Part shown: piece by piece, positions 8,880 through 16,646 of the stretch | How the letters are laid out: every line of letters starts with the position of its first letter | Position numbering within the stretch: position 1 is the first letter of the stretch | NCBI RefSeq assembly: GCF_000699505.1 | Contig: NZ_CP007490.1 | Span: 930,001 to 994,000 of the forward strand | DNA length: 64,000 bases | Reading direction: 5' to 3' | Origin: Rhodoluna lacicola | Lineage (GTDB): Bacteria; Actinomycetota; Actinomycetes; Actinomycetales; Microbacteriaceae | The notes under the pieces: generated by a model | The model's input: only the letters and a program-made list of their open reading frames with translations | Databases searched by the model: none | What the model was told of the DNA's origin: nothing | Position numbers and translations under genes: made by a program

Positions 8880-8990
8880 TTAACAGATTTTGCATTTTGC
8901 AGGGGAAGTCGGTGAGAATCCGACGCTGACCCGCAACCGTGATCGAGTCTCTCGAAAGTCGGATTGCCTGCAGAGCCGCAAATGACTCCA
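8880..8990 (+). promoter_or_regulatory. Cobalamin (B12) riboswitch
   Basis: The highly conserved cobalamin aptamer core is easy to see: GGGGAAGTCGGTGAGAATCC followed by GACGCTGACCCGCAACCGTG (8902-8941), then the 3' part AGTCGGATTGCCTGCAGAG (8957-8975). TGCAGG/CCTGCA can close the outer helix. About 100 bases of leader remain before the first gene. They contain GGCGC-ACGC-GCGCC (9026-9039) followed by a pyrimidine-rich stretch, and a GACTCC/GGAGTC pairing; these could form the expression platform. The switch is expected to repress the five downstream genes when cobalamin is plentiful. Exact boundaries are approximate. Confidence 0.94.
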
Positions 8991-9082
8991 TTTTTACCGT
9001 CGAGGTCTGCGGTCGGAGTCGAATTGGCGCACGCGCGCCCTTTCGCCTTCGCACCCTGATCATCATTTGCGAAAGGCTCCGA

Positions 9083-10075
9083 ATGTTTGGACCAAAATCT
9101 CCAAGAAAAACGTTGGGCAAACTGGCGATTCTAACTTCGCTGGCGCTGTCGATCAGCACAGCAGCAATAACTCCAGCGACAGCAGCCGAAAATTATTCGA
9201 GCACAGTTTCGTTTCTAGCCAAGTCATTTGTAAACGGCAGAGCTCTAGAAGGATTCACCGCCGGAACCATGGAATACGGATTCACCTTGGATGCCATGAT
9301 GCAACTAAAAGCCGGAGGCAGATCTCTAGTGCAACAACTACCGGCGGTCAATTACATGCTCGGCACAAGATCGCAGCCATTGGGCACCGCATCGAACGGA
9401 TACCTATTCAACAAAGATGCGGCGCTTTCGCTGAATGTGGGTAGAGCTGGAAAATTCTTGTTCACCAGCGAAGTTATTGATGTACCCAACAACTCAATTC
9501 GTTATGAGGTCTTCAAACGACTTGCCGCTCGAATCAACAGCAAGACCGGCGAAATAACTGGAGTGACCTCAGGGGCTATCGATTACGCCTGGGTCGCGCT
9601 GGGGCTGAACAGCTACCAAGAGCACACTCTGGCGAATAAAGTCGTCCAGAAAATGTTGACCCTGCAAAACACCGATGGTGGCTTTGGTGAAGTGGATCCC
9701 CTGGTATCAACTCCAGATTCAACCGGTTTGGCTCTTCAGGCAATCAACCTTCGACAAGATTTTGGGACAACTGCGCAAGATAAGAAGCGAGCCGATGCAG
9801 AAAAGAAGGCAGTTGCCTATCTGATCTCAACAAGCGTGGATAAAAACCACTGGAATGCCTATGGTGAAGCGTCGGTGAATTCCACCGCTTATGCGGCTAT
9901 GGGTCTCAAAGCCGCCGGAAAAAAGATTTCTGCATATTCACTTTGGCTAAAGAATCAGTTAGCACCAAAGGGCGGATTCATGACCTCATGGTCTGCGGGT
10001 GCCGGTGACAAATTCGCCACCGCTCAGGCAATTGCTCCGTTACTTGGCAAGAGTTATCTAGACCTACTCCCCTGA
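9083..10075 (+). CDS. Secreted prenyltransferase-repeat (alpha/alpha-barrel) protein, transcobalamin alpha-domain-like
   Basis: 330 residues. A Sec signal peptide (basic start, hydrophobic 13-30, likely cleavage near TAA|E at 35-36) shows export, with no lipobox and no C-terminal anchor. The mature part has repeats of the squalene-cyclase/prenyltransferase type: AIDYAWVALGLNSY, LQNTDGGFGE with STPDSTGLALQAI, then SVNSTAYAAMGLKAAG and KGGFMTSW with DKFATAQAIAPLL. This alpha6/alpha6 fold is also that of the N-terminal domain of transcobalamin and intrinsic factor. With a B12 riboswitch upstream and an ECF transporter downstream, a role in binding extracellular corrinoid is likely but inferred. 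The ATG at 9083 is chosen because it gives the signal peptide; the frame upstream is riboswitch RNA. It overlaps the next gene as TGATG. Confidence 0.85.
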   Translation: MFGPKSPRKTLGKLAILTSLALSISTAAITPATAAENYSSTVSFLAKSFVNGRALEGFTAGTMEYGFTLDAMMQLKAGGRSLVQQLPAVNYMLGTRSQPLGTASNGYLFNKDAALSLNVGRAGKFLFTSEVIDVPNNSIRYEVFKRLAARINSKTGEITGVTSGAIDYAWVALGLNSYQEHTLANKVVQKMLTLQNTDGGFGEVDPLVSTPDSTGLALQAINLRQDFGTTAQDKKRADAEKKAVAYLISTSVDKNHWNAYGEASVNSTAYAAMGLKAAGKKISAYSLWLKNQLAPKGGFMTSWSAGAGDKFATAQAIAPLLGKSYLDLLP

Positions 10076-10623
10076 TGATTTCAGTTCCGTTTCGCGCTGT
10101 TCTAATTTCGCTAATTGCACTCGTTGCAATTGGTGGATTAGTGGCAACCAATGGAGAAAGACCAGTTGGACAAAATTCAGAGCAAGCCGTTTTTGAAGGT
10201 GCCTGCACGGACCAGGGAACCACTCTGTTAATCGATTTTGGCCCGCTTAGCGGTCGCGACCCAATAACCCGATGCGTCACTGGATTTACCGGAACGGGCT
10301 GGGAGTTGTTTGGCGCCGCCGGAATCAAGGTGACCGGCACGAGCGAATATCCTGAAGCCTTTGTTTGCAGGCTGGAAGACTTTCCAGCTGCCTCTATCGA
10401 GGACTGCCTGGGGACACCCGGTATCAAAAATGGCAGTTGGGCATATTTTTACGCAACGAGAAAAACAGATGCCAGTTCCTGGTCGCGCAGCCCAGTTGGT
10501 GCTGCAAGTCGAATGCCAGGTTGCGGTGAATCTGAAGGTTGGCTCTTCGTCGAACCGGGAAAAAATCAACAGCCAAACAGCCCATCAATATCCACGAAGC
10601 CAACTGTATTTACATGCAACTAG
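10075..10623 (+). CDS. Small exported/anchored protein, DUF4430-like (transcobalamin beta-domain-like)
   Basis: 182 residues with one N-terminal hydrophobic segment (residues 7-24) that is either a signal or a membrane anchor. The rest looks beta-rich, with four Cys in the first part of the mature chain. The segment GSWAYFYATRKTDASSW, then GAASRMPGCGESEGWLF, resembles the DUF4430-type pattern (WxYF...W...GA...G-x-EGW) found at the C-terminus of transcobalamin-like proteins. Because the preceding gene encodes the alpha-barrel half, the pair may be a split transcobalamin. The family call is by eye and moderate. The start overlaps the previous stop by one base. Confidence 0.7.
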   Translation: MISVPFRAVLISLIALVAIGGLVATNGERPVGQNSEQAVFEGACTDQGTTLLIDFGPLSGRDPITRCVTGFTGTGWELFGAAGIKVTGTSEYPEAFVCRLEDFPAASIEDCLGTPGIKNGSWAYFYATRKTDASSWSRSPVGAASRMPGCGESEGWLFVEPGKNQQPNSPSISTKPTVFTCN

Positions 10624-11588
10624 TTCAAGGACGCGCTTCCCAAATATCCAGGGCAAACGCTTTGCATCCAGTCACCTGGTGGATCCTGGGGCTCTGGGTA
10701 TCAGCAGCGGCAATAATAAGCACCAGCTTCAGCCCGCTTTTAGTTTTGATCTGCTTGAGCTTTTTTCTTGCGGTGGTATTTGAACCAAAGTGGTTTTCAA
10801 CCATGCGACTATATGCCTTACTCGCATTATTGGTCTTTGTGACTCGAATACTTTTTAGGTTGATTTTTAGTTACTCAGCTGGCGATGGTCCAGTGCTGTT
10901 GAGTTTGCCAACTCTAAGCATCAATCTAGGAATTGGCGGTCCGGTAAACCTACTGGGCCAAATAAGCCAATCCGCAATTGAACTTGCAATAGTGGATGGG
11001 TTGAGACTGGCAGCCATCGTGCTCAGCATTGGCATGGCAACGACACTCTGCCACCCAAGAAACCTACTGAAGTCAACTCCCGGAGCGCTTTATGAAATTG
11101 CCGCAGCTGTTTCAATGGCAATAAATCTTGCGCCACAACTGGTCATCAGCGCACAAAGAGTCCGTCAGGCAAGCCGCTTGCGCGGAAGAAGCCGCAAACT
11201 GGGCGCGATGAAAAGTATCGTGATTCCAATTCTCGAAGACACCATTGAAAGCTCCATGGGTCTAGCCGCCAGCATGTCTTCTAGAGGGTTTGGCAGACAA
11301 GGCTTCATGACGATAGCCCAACGCAGGACCAGCAGGATACTTTCAATAATTGCTTTGTCGCTGCTTCTGATCGGAATTTACCTCACCCTAACTTCTGGAT
11401 TCAGTGAATTGGCCACCGTTGTTGCTCTGATTCTTGGCCTGGCGCTATCTGCAATTGTCATTAAGTTTTCATCGAACAAAAAGATCCGAACTTCGTTGGC
11501 AAAAAGAAAACTAACCAGCGTTGACTATTTGGCAATCCTGCTTGGCGGAATTCCATTCACACTAATTTCATTTGGCTGGTGGATCTGA
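10614..11588 (+). CDS. ECF transporter transmembrane component EcfT
   Basis: 324 residues starting at the ATG at 10614, which overlaps the previous gene by 10 bases. It has several membrane helices in the N-terminal half, a cytoplasmic coupling segment with ARG-type motifs (VRQASRLRGRSRKLG and SMSSRGFGRQG), and a further hydrophobic C-terminus. EcfT couples ATP hydrolysis by the two ATPase domains to movement of the substrate-binding S component. Here it belongs to the riboswitch-controlled operon, so cobalamin or a precursor is the expected substrate (inference from regulation). It is somewhat longer than many EcfT proteins (~260) because of extra C-terminal helices. Confidence 0.88.
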   Translation: MQLVQGRASQISRANALHPVTWWILGLWVSAAAIISTSFSPLLVLICLSFFLAVVFEPKWFSTMRLYALLALLVFVTRILFRLIFSYSAGDGPVLLSLPTLSINLGIGGPVNLLGQISQSAIELAIVDGLRLAAIVLSIGMATTLCHPRNLLKSTPGALYEIAAAVSMAINLAPQLVISAQRVRQASRLRGRSRKLGAMKSIVIPILEDTIESSMGLAASMSSRGFGRQGFMTIAQRRTSRILSIIALSLLLIGIYLTLTSGFSELATVVALILGLALSAIVIKFSSNKKIRTSLAKRKLTSVDYLAILLGGIPFTLISFGWWI

Positions 11589-13204
11589 TGCTAAGAATCT
11601 CACAGCTGAGTTTTAGCTATTCGACCACCGAGGAGGCTGTAATAAAGCGAGCCTCGCTGAACTTCAACGAGGGTGAATTTTCTTTGGTTATTGGACCAAC
11701 TGGCAGCGGCAAAACCACCCTTCTCAAGACCATCTGCAGACTGGCACCGAATTTCACCGGTGGCAAATTTGAAGGTGAGATCTGGCTAGATGACACAGAG
11801 GTTTCTCAATCGCAGCCCAACCAAATTGCCGAGTTGATTGGATATGTTGGCCAAAACCCAGAATTAGGTTTTGTGACGCAAACAGTTCGTGAAGAGTTGG
11901 CCTATGGAATGGAACAGCTTGGATTTGAAGTTGAGGCCATGCAAGAACGAATTTCTACGTTTGCGTCGCTACTGGAATTAAGTGATTTGCTTGATGCAAA
12001 CCTCAGCGATATTTCTGGTGGTGAGCAGCAGCGTGTGGCAATTGGTGCCGCGCTTACGGCGGGGCAAAAAATTCTTCTGCTTGACGAGCCCACTTCAGCT
12101 CTTGACCCAGAGATTGCAGATAAAACAATCAAACTGCTCCGGAGGCTCGCTTCAGAGACCGCGACCACCGTGATTCTCAGTGAACATCGAATTGAGCGCG
12201 TACTGGAATTTGTAGATTCTGTTGTTCAGGTACAAACCGACGGCCGAGTGATCAAAGCGGCAGCTAGCCTGACAAACTTTGACAATCGCACCGAACCACC
12301 AATATTTTCGCTCGGCAAAAAGCTTGGCTGGCAGCCGCTGGAGCTGACCCTTGAAAAGGCCAAACAGCGCTGGCAGCAAAATAGCAAAAGCTATTCAACG
12401 TCTATTGACAAAGGCACAAAGCAAGACCACGACAGCAATCTTGATGTTGCCACCGTCCATGATCTATCGGTTAGTTATGGCAGTTTGCAGGCCGTGGTCA
12501 GCGTCAGCTTTTCTGCACGAGCCGGAACCCTCACAGCGCTGATGGGAAGTAATGGCTCGGGCAAATCCAGCGCCCTCTGGGGGATCCAGGGTACAAAGCC
12601 AAGCGCAGACGCAAAGGTCTCTGGACAGGTGCTGATAAAAAATCAAGACCCGGCCATTCAGGGAATCGCCGAGCGACTGGAGCTCGTGGCTATGGTTCCA
12701 CAGAAAGCCAGCGACCTACTTTTTTTGAATTCTCTTGGCCGCGAGTTAGGTGAATCTGACGCTACGAGCGAGAGTGAACCAGGAACTACCGCGAAAATTT
12801 TTGAAAAGCTAGCCGGCCGAATCAACCCAGCAATCCATCCGCGCGATTTGTCTACTGGGCAGCAGATTGCCCTCGTTCTAGCTTCACAACTGGTTAAAGG
12901 CGCATCGCTAATTTTGCTTGATGAGCCAACTCGTGGGCTTGACTACATCGCCAAGCGCGAACTTGCCGAAACGATTGGAAAACTAAAGTCCCAGGGTAAG
13001 GCCGTGATTATGGCTAGCCACGACGTTGAGTTTGTCGCTGAAATCGGAGATCAGGTTTTAATTTTGGAGAGTGGTCGAGTCGTCAACTCTGGAACACCTA
13101 CGCAGGTTCTTAGCCCTGGGTCAAAGTACTCACCTCAATTAACCGAGATAACTCAAACCCCCGGAGTGTTTAGGTTAGATCAGATTGCGGTGAAGAATGT
13201 TTAG
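11588..13204 (+). CDS. ECF transporter ATPase, two fused ABC domains (EcfA-A')
   Basis: 538 residues holding two complete ABC ATPase domains. Domain 1 (1-230) has Walker A GPTGSGKTT, signature ISGGEQQR and Walker B ILLLDEPTSALDP. Domain 2 (300-520) has Walker A GSNGSGKSS, a degenerate signature LSTGQQ and Walker B LILLDEPTRGLD. This is the fused form of the EcfA/EcfA' pair that drives ECF importers. ATG at 11588 overlaps the ecfT stop (TGATG) and is preferred to the in-frame GTG at 11579. The 3' end overlaps the S-component gene by 8 bases. Confidence 0.92.
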   Translation: MLRISQLSFSYSTTEEAVIKRASLNFNEGEFSLVIGPTGSGKTTLLKTICRLAPNFTGGKFEGEIWLDDTEVSQSQPNQIAELIGYVGQNPELGFVTQTVREELAYGMEQLGFEVEAMQERISTFASLLELSDLLDANLSDISGGEQQRVAIGAALTAGQKILLLDEPTSALDPEIADKTIKLLRRLASETATTVILSEHRIERVLEFVDSVVQVQTDGRVIKAAASLTNFDNRTEPPIFSLGKKLGWQPLELTLEKAKQRWQQNSKSYSTSIDKGTKQDHDSNLDVATVHDLSVSYGSLQAVVSVSFSARAGTLTALMGSNGSGKSSALWGIQGTKPSADAKVSGQVLIKNQDPAIQGIAERLELVAMVPQKASDLLFLNSLGRELGESDATSESEPGTTAKIFEKLAGRINPAIHPRDLSTGQQIALVLASQLVKGASLILLDEPTRGLDYIAKRELAETIGKLKSQGKAVIMASHDVEFVAEIGDQVLILESGRVVNSGTPTQVLSPGSKYSPQLTEITQTPGVFRLDQIAVKNV

Positions 13205-13964
13205 TCAATTGGTTCTTCGTCCTGTGCTGCTTGGACTTGCTGCAATGGCCTGCCTAATGATGTTTACCTGGCCCCTGCTGATTTCAACCACTGCACAGTC
13301 CGAATCTCAGCTTGCCCAGCTAACCTTCATAATTTTGCTGCCGACAGTTTTGATTTTGACCCTCCATGAGTTCTCAACGGGTAATTTGGATAGCCGGCAG
13401 TTAGCCATGCTTGGTGTGCTTACCGCACTCAATGCTCTGATTCGTATGCTGGGTGCCGGAGTTGCCGGAGTTGAGACTTCGTTTTTCTTGATCATTATTA
13501 GCGCCTATGTATTCGGGCCAGGCTTCGGATTTCTTATGGGCGCACTTTCGCTGTTGGTATCGGGTTTAATCACCGGTGGAATTGGCCCGTGGCTGCCGTT
13601 TCAGATGATGGCTGCAGCGCTCGTGGGAATCCTTGCGGGCTTGCTTCCCAAACCCAGACTCCTGTGGTTGCAAATGGCACTGCTTTTGGGCTACGCAGTT
13701 TTTGCCAGTTTCAGTTACGGTGCGTTAATGACGATGTGGAACTGGCCATTTCTTGCCGGTTTGGGTTCGGATGTTTCCTATCTTCCAGGAGCTGGAATTT
13801 TGGAAAACTTGATCCGTTTCGTAAATTACGAAATCCTCACTGGCGGATTTGTTTGGGATGCCGGTCGAGCCATCACTACTGTGATCCTCTTGGCATTAAC
13901 TGCACCGGCCCTGCTAACCACTCTTAGAAGAGCAGCCAACAGGGCCGGAATCAAGAAATTCTGA
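13197..13964 (+). CDS. ECF transporter substrate-binding S component (probably for cobalamin)
   Basis: 255-residue, highly hydrophobic protein. An N-terminal pair of helices precedes the core, which has an S-component look: GVETSFFLIIISAYVFGPGF, then LSLLVSGLITGGIGPWLPFQ. The Gly-rich, membrane-embedded GPWLPFQM region is typical of S components. It is the last gene of the operon; together with EcfT and EcfAA' it makes a dedicated group I ECF importer. B12 specificity is inferred from the riboswitch, not from a recognised ligand motif. Confidence 0.85.
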   Translation: MFSQLVLRPVLLGLAAMACLMMFTWPLLISTTAQSESQLAQLTFIILLPTVLILTLHEFSTGNLDSRQLAMLGVLTALNALIRMLGAGVAGVETSFFLIIISAYVFGPGFGFLMGALSLLVSGLITGGIGPWLPFQMMAAALVGILAGLLPKPRLLWLQMALLLGYAVFASFSYGALMTMWNWPFLAGLGSDVSYLPGAGILENLIRFVNYEILTGGFVWDAGRAITTVILLALTAPALLTTLRRAANRAGIKKF

Positions 13965-13973
13965 GATTTAAAA

Positions 13974-14387
13974 CTAGAAAAGCGGAAGAACGACAAGGGA
14001 CTGCAGAACTGTCGCCACAGCTGCTGCCGCAAACAAACCAAGGTTCGCCTTCCAGGTGTACTTAGCCTCTCCACGGGCAGCGTGCATCAAAAACGCCACA
14101 ACCATGGTCAAGGCCAATCCGGCACCGGCAGCAACACCAACCCACTGTGACCAAGCCAAGCCAGTGAGGTACGCACCAATCGGAGCCACGACAACACCGA
14201 TAGCGCCAAGGATTTCAAGCCAAGCGATAAGACGAACTAGGCCCATCGGTGTCTTCTCAACCCAACCCATGCCTGCGCCCAGCAAGGTTTCTTTGGTTGC
14301 CTTGGACTTGAATGATCCAGCCTTGTAGAAGCCGGATGCGGTAAAAACTGAAACCGCAAGTGCGGCGATTGCTAGAAAGATGTTCAT
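13974..14387 (-). CDS. DoxX-family membrane protein
   Basis: 137 residues with four membrane helices. The family layout fits: an N-terminal helix followed by SGFYKAGSFKSK, then MGLVRLIAWLEILGAIGVVV and a conserved acidic position in the second helix, and HAARGE before the last helix. Some DoxX-family members take part in thiol/redox control or quinone-linked oxidation; the role here is unknown. It converges on the ECF operon with only 9 bases between the ends. Its promoter region holds an inverted repeat of the kind bound by HxlR/MarR-type regulators. Confidence 0.8.
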   Translation of the reverse strand: MNIFLAIAALAVSVFTASGFYKAGSFKSKATKETLLGAGMGWVEKTPMGLVRLIAWLEILGAIGVVVAPIGAYLTGLAWSQWVGVAAGAGLALTMVVAFLMHAARGEAKYTWKANLGLFAAAAVATVLQSLVVLPLF

Positions 14388-14424
14388 GAAATTCCCTTTA
14401 TGTGTTGAATATCCGAGGTTTCGG

Positions 14425-14441
14425 ACTTACAGTTAGTAAGT
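14425..14441. promoter_or_regulatory. Inverted repeat ACTTAC-N5-GTAAGT upstream of doxX
   Basis: ACTTACAGTTAGTAAGT is a perfect 6-5-6 inverted repeat 38 bases upstream of the doxX start. The arrangement is typical of a dimeric repressor site such as those of HxlR or MarR regulators, which often control DoxX genes. No such regulator gene is adjacent. Confidence 0.5.
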
Positions 14442-14451
14442 AAAGCACGGG

Positions 14452-14468
14452 TTGACAAGATTTGTCAA
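14452..14468. promoter_or_regulatory. Palindrome TTGACAA-GAT-TTGTCAA overlapping a -35 box
   Basis: A perfect 7-3-7 palindrome whose left arm contains TTGACA, a consensus -35 element for the HicB-like gene starting at 14504. An operator superimposed on the promoter would suit autoregulation by that DNA-binding protein, but this is inference. Confidence 0.5.
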
Positions 14469-14503
14469 GTGGCCCTAGACAAAACTTGAACGGAAGGACA
14501 GTC

Positions 14504-14884
14504 ATGGAAATCAAGGCACGCGCCGAGCGCCAAGATGATGGCTGGCTGATTGCTGTCCCCTCGTTGGGCAACTACAAGACCACCTCTAAGCGTCTGGATA
14601 AAGCCACGGAGCAAATCAAAGTTCTTGCTGAAAAAACCACTGGTGAATCAAAGTGCGACATCGTGGTCAAGGTTGAGGCGGTAATGCCTGGAATCATTTG
14701 CGACATAGAAGCTGCGCAGCACAAAATGCGCGAGGCCGCAAAACTTCAGGAAGAAGCATCGAACGAAATCAGAGACGTAGTCTCTCGCATGCGAGATGAA
14801 GGTTTGACTATGCGCGATATCGCAATTCTGCTGGGTGTAACACCGCAGCGAGTGGCCCAACTGGCCCCCTGCACCACCGACTAA
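14504..14884 (+). CDS. HicB-like protein with C-terminal helix-turn-helix
   Basis: 126 residues. Residues 1-60 look like a partly degraded HicB antitoxin domain (MEIKARAERQDDGWLIAVPS, then strands and the helix TTSKRLDKATEQIKVLAE). A charged helical linker (65-98) follows, then a compact helix-turn-helix at about 100-121 (LTMRDIAILLGVTPQRVAQL). ATG at 14504 follows GGAAGGAC at a good distance and is preferred to an earlier in-frame ATG. No HicA toxin gene is adjacent, so it is either an orphan antitoxin or a regulator derived from one. The palindrome just upstream may be its own operator. Confidence 0.72.
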   Translation: MEIKARAERQDDGWLIAVPSLGNYKTTSKRLDKATEQIKVLAEKTTGESKCDIVVKVEAVMPGIICDIEAAQHKMREAAKLQEEASNEIRDVVSRMRDEGLTMRDIAILLGVTPQRVAQLAPCTTD

Positions 14885-14890
14885 TATTTT

Positions 14891-15541
14891 TTATACACGC
14901 CAAGTTGGTAGTCGCCAACCAAAAATCATGGCCGCAAACCTTAGTGCTGTGATTACTAAAGCACCAAGACCAACCGCGATGAACGAGCTCGTGCCCACAT
15001 AGTGCAGGCCAACCACAACCCAACCACCGGCGAAGGCAAGAATTGAATAGGGCTGGTGATCAACAAAGGCTCGGGGAATCTCATTGACTACGACGTCTCG
15101 CAAGACTCCTCCAAATACCGCGGTGATAATTCCCATGATTACCGCAACGATCGCCGGGACTCCAGCTTGAAGAGCAATGTAGGTTCCACCTGCGCTGAAA
15201 ATTCCTAGGCCAATCGCATCTGGCCAGGCGGTTGCTCGCTCGGTTGGTTCAAGATGGCGAGATCGAATGAAGATCAGGGCCAACAAACACATCGCCAGCA
15301 CTACCCAAATCCAGAATTGATTCTGCACCCAGAAAAAAGGGCGGCGATCTAACAGAATGTCGCGCAGGGTACCGCCGCCAAAGGCTGCAAGAAATGTGAC
15401 CATGGCCATGCCGACGATGTCCAGCTTTTTACGTGCCGCCTCTAAAAGACCCGATAGCGCGAAGGCCAAGGTGCCGATGATCTCAAACGCGATGTTCCCA
15501 TTAGTTACAAGCCATTCCGCAATTGAGATTCCCGAAGTCAT
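14891..15541 (-). CDS. TRIC-type cation channel family (UPF0126/YadS-like) membrane protein
   Basis: 216 residues made of two repeats of three membrane helices. Each repeat carries the Gly-rich signature seen in prokaryotic TRIC channels: FLAAFGGGTLRDILLDRRPF and GIITAVFGGVLRDVVVNEIP. Homologues are trimeric potassium-permeable channels; the physiological role in bacteria is not settled. It converges on the HicB-like gene, and its start is divergent from, and slightly overlapped by, the reading frame of the LysE-family gene. Confidence 0.88.
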   Translation of the reverse strand: MTSGISIAEWLVTNGNIAFEIIGTLAFALSGLLEAARKKLDIVGMAMVTFLAAFGGGTLRDILLDRRPFFWVQNQFWIWVVLAMCLLALIFIRSRHLEPTERATAWPDAIGLGIFSAGGTYIALQAGVPAIVAVIMGIITAVFGGVLRDVVVNEIPRAFVDHQPYSILAFAGGWVVVGLHYVGTSSFIAVGLGALVITALRFAAMIFGWRLPTWRV

Positions 15542-15566
15542 GTTCCAAGTATGTCAAGATTGCCGG

Positions 15567-16184
15567 GTGGATGTATTGATGACCGGAGCCTTGGCGGGTC
15601 TAGCTTTGGCTATTCCCCTTGGGCCAATGGCAATATTGCTGATCAGCACCACGCTCAAACATGGACGCGGAATTGGAATATTTGGCGCATTAGCCATGGC
15701 AAGCGTTGACTTCTCGTATGCCGCTCTTGTGTTTGCTTTTGGCACCGCCATCGTCAATTTGCTGACCGGTTGGGTTATGCCGCTGCGAATTCTAGGCTCG
15801 GCTATTTTGATATTTGTGGCGGTGAAGATTTTCATGGACGCCCGCCGGAGCTCAAAAATTGAGAGCCCAGACATGAGCAACTCAACTGCGTCACGGCTCA
15901 AAACATATGCAAAATTTTTTGGCCTCACCGTCTTAAACCCAGCCACTGCCTTCTACTTCTTTGGCATCACCCCTAGCGTGGCGACTCTTTCACAGGGAAC
16001 TGGGCTGTTTGGAATTGCATTATTTGCCGTTGGGGTTTTTATTGGTTCGGTGGTTTGGCAAATGGGCCTTGTTTTTGCCGCTCAGCTCACAAAGTCATTC
16101 ACCGATGTACGTGTGCAACACCGCATTCAGTACGCAGGCGCGATCTTGATTTTAGGACTGGCCATTGGCCTGCTCTTGAAATAG
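15567..16184 (+). CDS. LysE-family amino-acid exporter-like membrane protein
   Basis: About 205 residues with six predicted membrane helices. The N-terminal LysE/RhtB signature is clear (TGALAGLALAIPLGPMAILL), followed later by KFFGLTVLNPATAFYFFG. The family exports amino acids or cations; the substrate here is not predictable. The start is uncertain: GTG at 15567 gives the usual few residues before the first helix, while ATG at 15579 would also work. The frame upstream of that overlaps the TRIC gene. A terminator follows. Confidence 0.83.
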   Translation: MDVLMTGALAGLALAIPLGPMAILLISTTLKHGRGIGIFGALAMASVDFSYAALVFAFGTAIVNLLTGWVMPLRILGSAILIFVAVKIFMDARRSSKIESPDMSNSTASRLKTYAKFFGLTVLNPATAFYFFGITPSVATLSQGTGLFGIALFAVGVFIGSVVWQMGLVFAAQLTKSFTDVRVQHRIQYAGAILILGLAIGLLLK

Positions 16185-16196
16185 TAACTTAAGCAA

Positions 16197-16226
16197 AAAC
16201 CCACCATCGCTGGTGGGTTTTTTATT
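16197..16226 (+). terminator. Terminator after the LysE-family gene
   Basis: AAACCCACCA-TCGC-TGGTGGGTTT is a 10-bp stem with a four-base loop followed by TTTATT. It also lies just past the 3' end of ssrA on the opposite strand and may serve both directions. Confidence 0.88.
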
Positions 16227-16258
16227 ATATGGGATGAACTCTTTGGCCGAAGCCTGAG

Positions 16259-16629
16259 TGGAGATGGGGGGAATTGAACCCCCGTCCAATACAGAGTTTC
16301 TGACTCTTCTACGGGTGTAGCTTCAATAAGGTTCTACTCGGCCCCGGTACTAGCTTGAAGCAACATAACCGACGGGCCCAGTCTTAGTTTGAGTCCCTTG
16401 TAGCCCTAAGGCATAACTACAAAGCAAGATTTCTAAATGACGCTAGAACCCAGAACGAAATCAAATCTGGTCTAACGGACTTCGAGGCTAGGTGCTATTA
16501 AGCAGCTAGGGCAAAGTCAGTGCGTGATGATTTAGCACTTATAGTTTGCAGCGGACATTTACGAGTTGACGCTACATTCTCGACCCGCTTCATCCAGTTA
16601 CACATGCACTGTCGAAACCGATCATCCCC
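16259..16629 (-). ncRNA. ssrA: Transfer-messenger RNA (tmRNA)
   Basis: About 371 nt. On the minus strand the 5' end GGGGATGATCGGTTTCGACA (ending 16610) and GTGCATGTGTAACTGGATGA (next segment) is the conserved tmRNA opening. The 3' end GTTCAATTCCCCCCATCTCC closes the tRNA-like domain with an encoded CCA (CCA complement at 16259-16261). The tag frame is complement(16498..16536): A-K-S-S-R-T-D-F-A-L-A-A then TAA TAG, with GCT as the resume codon. The FALAA ending is typical of Actinobacteria. It rescues stalled ribosomes with SmpB, whose gene lies 126 bases upstream on the same strand. Confidence 0.97.
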
Positions 16630-16646
16630 ATATTTAGTTACCAACT

